From NCBI GenBank assembly GCA_029863585.1, contig JAOTVC010000003.1, forward strand, positions 1 through 49,760: DNA of 49,760 bases. The letters are read 5' to 3'. The first letter of the stretch is position 1. Each line of letters begins with the position of its first letter. The translations under genes and the position numbers were made by a program. Of this stretch, positions 1 to 9,891 are shown piece by piece. The notes beneath the pieces were generated by a model. It did no database searches, was not told the origin of the DNA, and saw only the letters and a program-made list of their open reading frames with translations. Origin of the DNA: Alphaproteobacteria bacterium (GTDB taxonomy: Bacteria > Pseudomonadota > Alphaproteobacteria > SMXQ01).

Positions 1-954
1 TACGGCGAGGCGGCGGACCTCGCCCGCACCGAGGAGCACGGCACCATGGCCGGCGCCCGCCCCGACTGCGTTTCCCAGAAGGCCAAGGGGCGCCAGCGCA
101 AGGAGATGGGAACGCTCGGCTCGGGCAATCACTACCTGGAGGTGCAAAAGGTCGATCGCGTGTTCGACGAGGAAGCGGCCCGGGCCTTCAACATTGCCGA
201 GGGCGACGCCGTCGTCTCCATCCATTGCGGATCCCGCGGCCTGGGCCACCAGATCGGCACCGAGTTCCTGCGCGAGATGGTCGTGGCCGCACCCGCATTC
301 GGCATCGAGTTGCCCGACCGTGAGCTCGCCTGCGCGCCCATCCGATCGGAACTCGGCAGCCGCTACCTCGGAGCCATGCGGGCCGGGATCAATTGCGCCT
401 TGGCCAACCGCCAGATCATCACCCACATCACCCGGGAAACCTTCGCTAGGCGCCTGCCCAAGGCACGGCTGGAACTGCTCTACGACGTCTCGCACAACAC
501 CTGCAAGGTCGAACGCCACGGCACCGACGGCGCGGAGAAGGAGCTCTTCGTCCACCGCAAGGGCGCGACCCGGGCGCTGGGCCCGGGGCACCCCGATCTC
601 CCCGACGGCCTCAAGGCGGCGGGTCAGCCGGTGCTGATCGGCGGCTCCATGGGCACCGCATCCTACATCCTGGCGGGAACCGCGGAGAGCGAAGCCCGCG
701 CCTTCTGTTCCTCCTGCCACGGCGCCGGACGCGCCATGAGCCGCCATGCCGCGACCAAACGCTGGCGGGGACGCAAGCTGGTGGACGAGCTTGCCGCCCG
801 CGGGGTGCTCATTCGCAGTCCTTCCATGCGCGGGGTCGCAGAGGAAGCCCCCGGCGCCTACAAGGACGTCGGCGCGGTGGTCGAAGCGGCGGACCGGGCC
901 GGCCTCTCGCGCCTGGTGGCCCGGCTGGCGCCGATGATCTGCATCAAGGGCTGA
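1..954 (+). CDS. rtcB: RtcB-family RNA ligase, C-terminal part (5' end outside the window)
   Basis: RtcB joins RNA 2',3'-cyclic phosphate (or 3'-phosphate) ends to 5'-OH ends in tRNA splicing and RNA repair, using GTP and Mn2+. The frame is open from base 1, so the gene begins upstream; the ATG at 46 is internal, because the residues before it (YGEAADLARTEEHGTM) already match the family. Visible family motifs are GTLGSGNHYLEVQ, HCGSRGLGHQ, the DVSHNTCKVE metal-binding segment, and SCHGAGRAMSR, which carries the histidine that becomes guanylylated. At least 317 codons are present. The next gene starts 4 bases after the stop, so the two are probably co-transcribed. Whether a partner such as archease or RtcR lies upstream cannot be seen. 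Confidence 0.95.
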   Translation, partial: YGEAADLARTEEHGTMAGARPDCVSQKAKGRQRKEMGTLGSGNHYLEVQKVDRVFDEEAARAFNIAEGDAVVSIHCGSRGLGHQIGTEFLREMVVAAPAFGIELPDRELACAPIRSELGSRYLGAMRAGINCALANRQIITHITRETFARRLPKARLELLYDVSHNTCKVERHGTDGAEKELFVHRKGATRALGPGHPDLPDGLKAAGQPVLIGGSMGTASYILAGTAESEARAFCSSCHGAGRAMSRHAATKRWRGRKLVDELAARGVLIRSPSMRGVAEEAPGAYKDVGAVVEAADRAGLSRLVARLAPMICIKG

Positions 955-958
955 GGCG

Positions 959-1708
959 ATGGCCGGTCCCGGCCGGGTGCGCATCGGCCTATCGGGGTGG
1001 AATTATCCGGCCTGGAAGGAAAGTTTTTACGCCGGCATCAAGCGCAAGGACTGGCTCTCCCACGCGGCAACGCGCTTCGAGACGATCGAGATCAACGCCA
1101 CGTTTTACCGCGAGCAGAAGCCCGTGACCCTGGAACGCTGGCGCGATACGACGCCGCCCGGCTTCGTGTTCGCCATCAAGGGCCACCGCTTTGTGACCCA
1201 CACCCTGCGCCTGTCGGATGCCGGGGCCGCGGTGAGCCGCCAACGGGACAACGCCCGCCCGCTGAGGCCCAAGCTGGCGGCGGTGCTGTGGCAGCTGCCC
1301 CCGGGGCTTAAGGCGGATCCCGGCCGCCTCTCCGATTTCCTCGACGCGCTCGGCACTTGGCCCGAGGCCCGCCATGCCATCGAGTTCCGCCATGAAAGCT
1401 GGTTCGCCCCTGCCACCCAGCGCCTGCTGGAAGACGCCGGCGTCGCCAACTGCATCTCCGATGCGGCCCGCTGGCCGCGCTGGGACGCGGTGACGGCGCC
1501 GCTGGTCTATCTGCGCCTGCACGGACGGCCCGAAACTTACGTCTCGGCCTATGGCCGCGCCGGGCTCAAGCCCTGGCGGGAGAGGATCGCGGGCTGGCGC
1601 GGCCAAGGCCGCGATGTACTCTGCTATTTCGACAACGACAGCGAAGGCGCCGCATTCGAGGATGCGGCCCTGCTCACCGGGCTCTGCACCGAGGGCGCGA
1701 CGTGTTAA
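959..1708 (+). CDS. DUF72 (YecE-like) protein
   Basis: A 249-residue DUF72 protein, a TIM-barrel-like family with no settled biochemical role. The family opening RIGLSGWNYPAWKESFY lies near residue 8. ETIEINATFYREQ follows, then FAIKGHRFVTH, then the later EFRHESWF and VYLRLHGRPETY segments, all typical of YecE relatives. The C-terminal DVLCYFDNDSEG is also family-typical. The ATG lies 4 bases after rtcB, suggesting one transcript. Family assignment is firm; function is unknown. Confidence 0.9.
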   Translation: MAGPGRVRIGLSGWNYPAWKESFYAGIKRKDWLSHAATRFETIEINATFYREQKPVTLERWRDTTPPGFVFAIKGHRFVTHTLRLSDAGAAVSRQRDNARPLRPKLAAVLWQLPPGLKADPGRLSDFLDALGTWPEARHAIEFRHESWFAPATQRLLEDAGVANCISDAARWPRWDAVTAPLVYLRLHGRPETYVSAYGRAGLKPWRERIAGWRGQGRDVLCYFDNDSEGAAFEDAALLTGLCTEGATC

Positions 1709-1730
1709 GGCTTCGCCTCCCCGCCTCCGG

Positions 1731-2063
1731 TCAGCCGAACGGGCGGATCTTGCGCCCTTCGTCGAGCCGGGCGCAGCGCCCGTTCTCGTGAAGCTCCTTG
1801 GCCTTGCGGCTGGCGACGCTCTTCAGGGTGGTGAACCACATGGTCTTGAACGTCCGGCGGTCATCGGGCCGGTCGTCGACCACGGTGCACAGGCCCGTCG
1901 AGTTCCATTTAACCACGTAATAGGTGGGCGAATATTCCGGTGCCGAGGCGGCCCAAACGACGCCGCCGATGGTCACGACGCCCAGGCCGGCGGCGATGGA
2001 ATAGCGATAGTCCAAGACCTTCCGCCGGGCCTGTCCCGCGATCTCTGGCCAATTCAGCTGCAT
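1731..2063 (-). CDS. Small single-pass membrane protein of unknown function
   Basis: A 110-residue protein I do not recognise. After a short basic N-terminus (GQARRKVLDYRY) one hydrophobic segment at about residues 23-41 (SIAAGLGVVTIGGVVWAAS) predicts a signal anchor. The rest is polar and ends in a basic stretch (KELHENGRCARLDEGRKIRPFG). It converges on the DUF72 gene 22 bases away and diverges from pyrE. Codon use looks like the neighbours and the plus strand holds no better ORF, so it is probably real, but no function can be assigned. Confidence 0.7.
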   Translation of the reverse strand: MQLNWPEIAGQARRKVLDYRYSIAAGLGVVTIGGVVWAASAPEYSPTYYVVKWNSTGLCTVVDDRPDDRRTFKTMWFTTLKSVASRKAKELHENGRCARLDEGRKIRPFG

Positions 2064-2260
2064 GTGAAACCCCTACGCGTGATGGCTGCTAATCCCCGGC
2101 GCGCATTATAGGGAGATCGCCTTTCGGTGCCGCTTCAATCGTCTGCAATTTGTCTTAAAACCCCGTAAGGGGCCGGGCACCCCGGAATCCGGGCCTCGGC
2201 GCAAGATCCGGCGGCCAAACGCATTGTGTCTGGGTAAAGAACCTTTTAAAAAGTCTGCCC

Positions 2261-2956
2261 ATGACCATGACGCTGACAGGCCGCACCGCGGAACAAGAGG
2301 CCGCCGCAAAGGACACCGCCAGGATCCTTCTCGACATCGGAGCCGTGAATTTCCGGCCCGAGGAGCCCTATATCCTCACCTCCGGCCGGGCCAGCCCGGT
2401 CTATATCGACTGCCGCCGGCTGATCTCCTACCCGGAGGAGCGGGACCGCATCATCGGCTACGCGGCCCGGGCGATCGCGGAGGCGGGATCGGAAAAGGCG
2501 GTCGACGCGGTGGCCGGGGGCGAGACCGCCGGCATCCCCTATGCCGCATGGATTTCGCATCAGATGGGCCTGCCCATGCTGTATGTGCGCAAGCAACCCA
2601 AGGGGTTCGCGCGCATGGCACAGATCGAGGGCGACATGGCGGAAGGGTCCCACGTCCTCCTGGTCGAGGACATGGCCACCGACGGCGGTTCCAAGATCAA
2701 TTTCATCAACGCCATCCGCAAGGCCGGCGGCAGCGTCGATCGCGTCTTCGTGGTGTTCTATTACGGCATCTTCCCGGAAGCGCTGGAGGCGCTGGAGGAT
2801 CTCGGCGTGAAGCTGGTGTGGCTCGCGGTCTGGGCCGACATCATCGACGCCGCCGAAGAGACCGGCGCCTATCCGCCGGAAAAGATCGCCGCCGTCCGCG
2901 CCTATCTCGACGATCCCCACGGCTGGTCCGCGAGCCACGGCGGCAAGGGCGACTGA
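2261..2956 (+). CDS. pyrE: Orotate phosphoribosyltransferase
   Basis: PyrE converts orotate and PRPP into orotidine 5'-phosphate, the fifth step of de novo pyrimidine synthesis, in the cytoplasm. The 231-residue protein has the OPRT opening (NFRPEEPYILTSGRASPVYIDCR split across residues 27-50), the catalytic-loop region MLYVRKQPKGFARMAQIEGD and the PRPP-binding signature LLVEDMATDGGS near residue 135. It is slightly longer than the usual ~210-215 residues because of the C-terminus (YPPEKIAAVRAYLDDPHGWSASH). ATGs at 2261 and 2267 are both possible; neither has a strong ribosome-binding site. It lies 33 bases before the ABC importer genes on the same strand. Confidence 0.92.
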   Translation: MTMTLTGRTAEQEAAAKDTARILLDIGAVNFRPEEPYILTSGRASPVYIDCRRLISYPEERDRIIGYAARAIAEAGSEKAVDAVAGGETAGIPYAAWISHQMGLPMLYVRKQPKGFARMAQIEGDMAEGSHVLLVEDMATDGGSKINFINAIRKAGGSVDRVFVVFYYGIFPEALEALEDLGVKLVWLAVWADIIDAAEETGAYPPEKIAAVRAYLDDPHGWSASHGGKGD

Positions 2957-2989
2957 TCGGGCCCGGGTCTGGGGGCGCGGCGGCGAGCG

Positions 2990-4681
2990 ATGGCGATGAG
3001 ATTCCCGACCTTGACCCGTTTGGCCCTGATCCTGGGGACGGCACTGGGCCTCGGCCTCGCCGGCTGCGACGACAAGACCCAGAGCCGCGATACCCTGGTC
3101 ATCGGCATGACCCAGTATCCGGCGACGCTCAACCCCAACATCGAATCGATGCTGGCCAAGACCTACGTCCTGGCCATGACGCGCCGGCCCTTCACCCATC
3201 ACGATCCCGGCTGGCAACTGATCTGCGCCCTGTGCGAGACCCTGCCGACCCTGGAGAACGGCCTGGCGGTGCCCGAATCCCTGCCCAATGGAAAGAAGGG
3301 GATCGCCGTCACCTACACCATCAAGCAGGGCGCCAAATGGGGCGACGGCACGCCGGTCACCACCAAGGACGTCGAGTTTACCTATGAGGTCGGCAAGCAC
3401 CCGGCGAGCGGCGTCGCCGATGGCGAGCTCTACCGCCGCATCCTCAAGATCGACGTCAAGGACGCGCGCACCTTCACCCTGCATCTCGACCGGCTGACTT
3501 TCGATTACAACTCCATCAACACCTTCCAGGTGCTGCCCGCCCATATCGAGCGCGCCAATTTCAAGGACCCCAAGGAATACCGCCAACGCACCGCCTACGA
3601 CACCGACACCACCAATCCCGGGCTCTATTTCGGCCCCTACCGCATCACCAAGAAGGAGACCGGCTCGCGCATCATCCTGGAGCCCAACCCGACCTGGTGG
3701 GGCAAGAAGCCGTATTTCAAGAAGATCGTCGTCCAAATCATCGAGAAGACCGCGGCGCTCGAGGCCAACCTGCTGTCGGGCTCGATCGGCTACATCGCCG
3801 GCGAACTGGGGCTGCTGGTCGACCAGGGGCTGGCCTTCGAGAAACGCCACGGCAAGAATTTCGATATCGAATTCAAGCCCAGCCTGGTCTACGAGCATAT
3901 CGACCTCAATCTGGAAAACCCGTTTCTGAAGGACCGGCGGGTGCGCCGGGCGCTGATCCTGGCGCTGGACCGCGACGAGCTGTCCAAGAAGCTGTTCGAA
4001 GGACGCCAGCCGGTCGCCGATTCCTTCGTCCATCCCCTCGACTGGGTGCATTCCAAGGACACGCCGCGCTACGCCTTCGATCCCAAGAAAGCGGCGGACC
4101 TGCTGGATGCGGCAGGCTGGGCCAAGCGCGACGGGGAAGGCTTCCGCGTCAACGGCGACGGCAAGCGGCTGACCTTCGAGCTGATGACCACCGCCGGCAG
4201 CCGCACGAGGGAGCTCGTCCAGCAGATCCTGCAAAGCCAATGGCGCAAGGCGGGCATCGACATCCGGATCCGCAACGAACCCGCCCGGGTCTATTTCGGC
4301 GAGACCGTCACCAAGCGTAAGTTCAAGGCCATGGCCATGTTCGCCTGGCTGTCGGCGCCGGAAAGCGTGCCGCGCCTGACCCTGCATTCAGATCAGATCA
4401 CCACGGCGGCGAACAACTGGTCGGGCCAGAATTACACCAGCTACAAGAACCCGGAGGTCGACAAGCTGCTCGATGCCATCGAGGTCGAGCTCGACCGCGA
4501 CAAGCGGGCCCGGCTGTGGGCGCGGCTGCAGAAGATCTACGCCGAGGACCTGCCGGTGTTGCCCCTTTACTTCCGCGCCGACCCGTTCATCATCCCGAAA
4601 TGGCTGAAAGGCATCAAACCCACCGGCCACCAGGACCCGACGACGCTTTGGGTCGAGCACTGGCACGCCGCCACCCCCTGA
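2990..4681 (+). CDS. ABC importer solute-binding lipoprotein, family 5 (peptide type)
   Basis: Extracellular solute-binding protein family 5 (DppA/OppA fold), 563 residues. The N-terminus is a lipoprotein signal: basic residues, a hydrophobic core, then lipobox LAGC with the lipidated Cys at residue 26. Family features include VTYTIKQGAKWGDGTPVTTK near residue 105, the segment around LVYEHIDLNLENPFLKDRRV and the C-terminal ARLQKIYAEDLPVLPLYF. It is the first gene of a five-gene importer cluster (binding protein, ATPase, ATPase, permease, permease), separated from the first ATPase by 43 bases. The substrate is probably a peptide or similar small molecule; family 5 also includes nickel, heme and sugar-oligomer binders, so specificity is open. 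Confidence 0.92.
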   Translation: MAMRFPTLTRLALILGTALGLGLAGCDDKTQSRDTLVIGMTQYPATLNPNIESMLAKTYVLAMTRRPFTHHDPGWQLICALCETLPTLENGLAVPESLPNGKKGIAVTYTIKQGAKWGDGTPVTTKDVEFTYEVGKHPASGVADGELYRRILKIDVKDARTFTLHLDRLTFDYNSINTFQVLPAHIERANFKDPKEYRQRTAYDTDTTNPGLYFGPYRITKKETGSRIILEPNPTWWGKKPYFKKIVVQIIEKTAALEANLLSGSIGYIAGELGLLVDQGLAFEKRHGKNFDIEFKPSLVYEHIDLNLENPFLKDRRVRRALILALDRDELSKKLFEGRQPVADSFVHPLDWVHSKDTPRYAFDPKKAADLLDAAGWAKRDGEGFRVNGDGKRLTFELMTTAGSRTRELVQQILQSQWRKAGIDIRIRNEPARVYFGETVTKRKFKAMAMFAWLSAPESVPRLTLHSDQITTAANNWSGQNYTSYKNPEVDKLLDAIEVELDRDKRARLWARLQKIYAEDLPVLPLYFRADPFIIPKWLKGIKPTGHQDPTTLWVEHWHAATP

Positions 4682-4724
4682 GCCGGGGCGCGGGGCCGCT
4701 GCCGTCGCGCCGCGGCAAGCGGTC

Positions 4725-5728
4725 ATGAGCGCAGACGCGCTTGCGCCCATGGGCGACGGCAAACCGGTGCTCGACGTCCGCGACCTCGCCGTCACCTTCC
4801 CCAGCGAAGACGGGCCGCTCCACGCGGTTGCCGGGATCAGCTACCGCATCGAGGCGGGCCGCACCCTCGGCGTGGTCGGCGAATCGGGCTGCGGCAAGTC
4901 GATGACGGCGCTCGCCATCCTGGGGCTGGTGCCGCCGCCGGGACGGATCAGCGGCGGCACGGTGCGCGTCGGCGACCTGGAGGTGACGGCGCTGGCCGAG
5001 GATCAGCTTGCCGCGATCCGGGGCGAGCGCGTCTCCATGGTGTTCCAGGAACCGATGACGGCGCTCAACCCGGTGATGACCGTGGGCGAACAGATCGCCG
5101 AGGCCTGGACCCTGCACCGCGAGGGCAGCGCGGCGGAGGCGCGCGCGGCGGCGCTTCACATGATCGAACGGGTGCGCATCCCCGATCCCCGGCGGCGCTT
5201 TGACGACTATCCCCACCACATGTCGGGCGGCATGCGCCAGCGGGCGATGATCGCCATGGCACTGGCATGCGAACCCGATCTGCTGATCGCCGACGAGCCG
5301 ACCACGGCGCTCGACGTCACCATCCAGGCCCAGATCATCGAGCTGATGATGGAGATGCAGGCCGAGCTCGGCATGGCGATCCAGTTCATCAGCCATAACC
5401 TGGGGGTGGTGTCGGAGATCGCCGACGACGTCGCGGTGATGTATGCCGGGCGCATCGTGGAAATGGGCACCGCCGCCCAGATCTTCGCCGCCCCGCGCCA
5501 TCCCTATACCAGCGCCCTGATGGAGACCATCCCGCGCTTGGGCGCCCGGGTGGGCCGCCTGCCGGCGATTCCCGGCGCCGTGCCGGACCTCCGCGCTCTC
5601 CCATTGGGCTGCCCGTTTTCCGACCGCTGCCCCTTGGCCGACACCGGATGCCGCGCCGCCCTGCCGCCGCTTGCCGATCAGGGCGGCGGCCATCTCGCCG
5701 CCTGCTTCAAGGCGGGTGAGAGCGCGCC

Positions 5729-5732
<4 letters not shown>
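4725..5732 (+). CDS. Peptide-type ABC importer ATPase (DppD-like)
   Basis: Cytoplasmic nucleotide-binding subunit of the importer, 335 residues. Walker A is GESGCGKS (about residues 52-59), the signature is MSGGMRQR, and Walker B runs [12 protein letters not shown], followed by the H-loop ISHN. The C-terminus carries the oligopeptide-transporter extension with cysteines ([15 protein letters not shown]), typical of DppD/OppD. Its stop overlaps the next start by ATGA, so the two ATPases are translationally coupled and probably work as a heterodimer. Confidence 0.95.
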
Positions 5733-6771
<1,039 letters not shown>

Positions 6772-6775
<4 letters not shown>

Positions 6776-7746
6776 GCCGCTACGTCGCCGGCCGGCTGGT
6801 GGAATCGCTGGTGGTGCTGGTCATCATGTCGTTCGTGATCTACGCCCTGATCGGACTGATGCCGGGCGATCCCATCGACCTGATGATCAAGTCGGACCCC
6901 AGGCTGACGCCCGAGGACGCCGCCCGTCTGCGCGCCGTTTACGGCTTGGACAAGCCCTTGACCGAACGCTACCTGAGCTGGGCGGCGGCGGCGCTTTCCG
7001 GCGATTTCGGCAATTCGCGGCTCTATGCGCGCCCGGTGCTGGACGTGATGCCGGGGTTCCTGCTGAACACTCTCAACCTGATGGGCATCTCCTTCGTGAT
7101 CTCCGTCGCCATCGCCGTGCCGGTCGGCATCTATGCCGCCCTGCGCCAGCAGACGGCGGCGGATTACGTCATCAACCTGGCCTGCTTCGCCGGCATCTCG
7201 GTGCCGATCTTCTGGCTGGCCCTGATGCTGATCATCGTCTTCGCGGTGCTGATCCCGGTGCTGCCGGCCTCGGGTGTCTCGTCCATCGGCGGCGGCGACA
7301 TCCTGGACCGGGCGCGTCACCTGGTGCTGCCGGTGATCACCCTCACGGTCTTTTCGGTCGGCTCCTACACCCGCTTCATGCGCGCCGCCACCATCGAAGT
7401 CATGCGCCAGGATTACATCCGCACCGCCTTCGCCAAGGGCGCCGACAGGCAGCGCGTGGTGGTTCATCACGCGCTGCGCAACGCCATGCTGCCGGTGGTG
7501 ACCATCGTGGCGCTGTCTTTCGGGACCCTGTTCTCCGGCGCGCTGATCACCGAAACCATGTTCGCCTATCCCGGCATGGGCAAGCTGATCTTCGATTCGG
7601 TCATGGGCAACGACTTCAACATGGCCCTGGTGACGCTGCTGTTCGCGACATTGGTGACGCTGCTCGCCAATCTCGGCGCCGATCTCGCCTATGCCTGGCT
7701 CGATCCCCGAATCTCCTACGGCGGCGGCGGGGGACGCGGGCGATGA
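6772..7746 (+). CDS. Peptide-type ABC importer permease (DppB-like)
   Basis: Inner-membrane permease, 324 residues, about six helices. The opening MSRYVAGRLVESLVVLVIMS and the following LMPGDPIDLM are typical of DppB/OppB. The cytoplasmic EAA loop is seen in DYIRTAFAKGADRQRVVVHH. The C-terminus ends in a glycine/arginine-rich tail (YGGGGGRGR). Its stop overlaps the next permease start (ATGA at 7743). Confidence 0.94.
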
Positions 7747-8681
7747 GCGCGCTGCACGAGACCGCCCGCCCGGCCGCGCGCGGCCCGCGCACCGTCTGGG
7801 GGCTGCTGTTGCGGCGCCTGCTGGGCCACCAGCTGGCGGTGGGCTCGGCGGCCTTCCTGGTGATCCTGGGCTGCCTCGCGATCCTGACACCGGTCATAGA
7901 GGCGGGCCTGGGGGTCGAGGCCAACGCCGTGGACCTGACCCAGCGGTTTGCCGGCCCCACCGCCGGCCATTGGCTCGGCACCGACGAACTCGGTCGCGAC
8001 CTGCTCGCCCGGCTCCTATACGGCGGCCAGGTCTCGCTGTTCGTCGGCATCGTCGCGGCGCTGGCCTCCGCCGTGATCGGCACCCTGATCGGCCTGCCGG
8101 CGGGCTATTACGGCGGCCGGCTCGATGCCGTCCTGATGCGGTTGACCGACGGGGTCATCGCCCTGCCCCTGCTGCCGCTTCTGATCGTGCTGGCGGCGCT
8201 CGACCTCAACAAGCTGGGCCTGCCCGAGGCACTGGTCAATGACCCCAATGTCAGCCTCTACCGGATGATCGTGATCATTTCCCTGGTGGGCTGGACCACG
8301 GTGGCCCGCCTGGTGCGGGGCGCTGCCCTCAGTCTGCGTGAACGGGAATACGTGCTGGCCGCGACCGCGGCGGGGGCCGGGGGCATGCGCATCATGGCGG
8401 TGCACATCCTGCCCAACGTGGTCTCGCCCATCATCGTCGCCACCACGCTCTCGGTCGGCAACGTGATCCTTCTGGAATCGGTCCTAAGCTTCCTCGGCCT
8501 CGGCATCCAGCCACCGATCGCGAGTTGGGGCAACATGCTGACCGGCGCCCAGGAGCTGATCTGGAGCGCACCGGTTCTGGCCTTCTATCCCGGCATGCTG
8601 ATTTTCGTGACGGTGATCGCCTTCAACTTCCTCGGCGACGGGCTGCAGGACGCCCTGGACCCCCGCGCCATCGAGGGCTGA
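7743..8681 (+). CDS. Peptide-type ABC importer permease (DppC-like)
   Basis: Second inner-membrane permease, 312 residues. The true start is the ATG at 7743, overlapping the previous stop; the frame stays open much further upstream but that part is a shadow of the DppF-like gene. Recognisable features are HWLGTDELGRDLLARLLYGG near residue 78, the EAA loop EYVLAATAAGAGGMRIMAVH, and the C-terminal LGDGLQDALDPR, all DppC/OppC hallmarks. It is the last gene of the importer cluster; no clear U-tract terminator follows. Confidence 0.94.
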   Translation: MSALHETARPAARGPRTVWGLLLRRLLGHQLAVGSAAFLVILGCLAILTPVIEAGLGVEANAVDLTQRFAGPTAGHWLGTDELGRDLLARLLYGGQVSLFVGIVAALASAVIGTLIGLPAGYYGGRLDAVLMRLTDGVIALPLLPLLIVLAALDLNKLGLPEALVNDPNVSLYRMIVIISLVGWTTVARLVRGAALSLREREYVLAATAAGAGGMRIMAVHILPNVVSPIIVATTLSVGNVILLESVLSFLGLGIQPPIASWGNMLTGAQELIWSAPVLAFYPGMLIFVTVIAFNFLGDGLQDALDPRAIEG

Positions 8682-8793
8682 CGGGCCGCCCCGGAGCGGT
8701 CTGGGGGGCATTGAACCGCTTGACCAGGACGGCGTCGGCGACGGCGGCCATGGCCAAAAGCGCGGTCGAATGAGATTCGGCATTCTGACCCGA

Positions 8794-8821
8794 TGACCGC
8801 CTTTGACCCGAGGCGGACATT
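8794..8821 (+). repeat. Short hairpin repeat R1 (TGACCGC...GCGGACA family)
   Basis: The arms TGACCGCCT and AGGCGGACA pair at 8 of 9 positions around a short loop (TTGACCCG). A close copy occurs at 10768-10794, a half-preserved copy at about 13076-13091 and relatives at 9741-9760 and 14418-14450. R1 sits just downstream of the importer cluster, at the left edge of the accessory stretch. Confidence 0.75.
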
Positions 8822-8856
8822 GGGATCCCGATGAAATGTGGACCTTATCGCCCCTT

Positions 8857-9606
8857 TTATCGAGGGTTCCGAGTCAACGGCACGAATCGAACGGCGATGA
8901 CCTTACGGCGCACCATTCGCCCGCTGCGATCCTTCTCAAGAACGATGAGAGACTGATGGCCCAGAGCATCTTCCAGGGGCATGACCAAGCGCCCACCCGG
9001 CTTCAGCTGGGCAATCAGGGGCGGCGGGACCTCCTTAGGCGCGGCGGTCACCACAATGCCATCGAAGGGGGCGTGCTGCGGCCATCCCTTATAGCCATCC
9101 CCCGCCCGGACGGTCACATTGGCGTAGCCGAGACGCGCCAGGTCGGCAGCGGCGCGGCGGGCCAGCCCCTCGACGATCTCGATGGTGTAGACATGGCCCA
9201 CGAGAAGCGACAAGACCGCCGCCTGATAGCCCGACCCGGTTCCCACCTCAAGCACCACGTCCTTTGGACCCGGTTGGAGAAGCTCGGTCATCAAGGCGAC
9301 GATGTAGGGCTGGGATATGGTCTGCCCATGGCCGATGGGCAGCGGACGGTCGGCATACGCGGAAGACCGAAGACGCTCCGGGACTAGCATGTGGCGGGGC
9401 ACCGACGCCATCGAGGCCAGCACCCGCGGAGAAATCCGCCCACCGGGGGCGCCGGACCCGGGCTGGATGGCATGGGCGCGCACGGTCTCAACCATTCGTG
9501 CCCGTTCCTTGGCGAAATCCGGCGCCTCGCTGGCGCCACAGGAAACGGTGAATGGCGCGACGGCCCATACAATGCACTTCAGAACCCGTCGCGAAAAGCT
9601 CCTCAT
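8857..9606 (-). CDS. pcm: Protein-L-isoaspartate O-methyltransferase, predicted exported
   Basis: A PCMT-family enzyme that methylates isoaspartyl residues in damaged proteins using S-adenosylmethionine. The SAM-binding motif LEVGTGSGYQAAVLS, the preceding PIGHGQTISQPYIVALM and the later GDGYKGWPQHAPFDGIVV and LKPGGRLVMPL are diagnostic. I choose the ATG at 9606 because AGGTG sits about 6 bases upstream; the frame extends back to 9774 without a convincing start. From 9606 the protein is 249 residues and begins with a basic, hydrophobic signal-like segment ending in VSCGASEAP, so export, possibly as a lipoprotein, is likely. The classic enzyme is cytosolic. Confidence 0.88.
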   Translation of the reverse strand: MRSFSRRVLKCIVWAVAPFTVSCGASEAPDFAKERARMVETVRAHAIQPGSGAPGGRISPRVLASMASVPRHMLVPERLRSSAYADRPLPIGHGQTISQPYIVALMTELLQPGPKDVVLEVGTGSGYQAAVLSLLVGHVYTIEIVEGLARRAAADLARLGYANVTVRAGDGYKGWPQHAPFDGIVVTAAPKEVPPPLIAQLKPGGRLVMPLEDALGHQSLIVLEKDRSGRMVRRKVIAVRFVPLTRNPR

Positions 9607-9740
9607 GGCCGCACCTATGTAAATCGCTTTCCATTCACTGCATGCAAACAGCCTGCCCCGAACGGCTGGTCTAGTTCGCATGTTAGTCGAGGGGGAACTT
9701 GGGGAAAGGCCAAATTCGGCTGACGCCTCCAATATTCTCT

Positions 9741-9760
9741 TGTCCGCAAACGCGGACGTT
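9741..9760. repeat. Small hairpin related to the GCGGACA repeats
   Basis: GTCCGC and GCGGAC form a perfect 6-bp stem around AAAC. The outer bases TGTCCGC...GCGGACG resemble the arms of the dispersed repeat at 8794 and 10768. It lies in the intergenic region between the divergent pcm and marR genes. It may be a shortened member of the same family or a chance match. Confidence 0.4.
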
Positions 9761-9826
9761 AGAGGCCGCATCATGGGACCCTCTCAGAACCATGGATACC
9801 CAATTGCGATGGCAGGACCCAGATTA

Positions 9827-9851
9827 ATATTGACAATTAATTTGTCAATAT
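9827..9851. promoter_or_regulatory. Palindromic operator, probably for the MarR regulator
   Basis: Perfect 9-bp arms ATATTGACA and TGTCAATAT flank a 7-bp A/T spacer. A further TGACA half-site follows at 9851-9855, making TGTCA-ATA-TGACA, and a TTGTC follows at 9862. TTGACA inside the left arm could also be a -35 box. The site lies 40 bases before the MarR ATG, in the divergent pcm-marR region, which fits autoregulation and perhaps control of pcm. Confidence 0.65.
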
Positions 9852-9891
9852 GACATGTTAGTTGTCGATAACAACAGGCGTGGGATGGTCT

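Noticed and set aside
2158..2175. Hairpin CCCC-GTAA-GGGG as a pyrE attenuator or terminator
   Set aside because: The T-tract is on the minus strand, where no gene ends, and there is no leader peptide; it may be chance.
2246..4387. A 713-codon open frame on the minus strand opposite the solute-binding protein
   Set aside because: It mirrors the codons of the family-5 binding protein and pyrE, has no recognisable motifs and is a product of high GC content.
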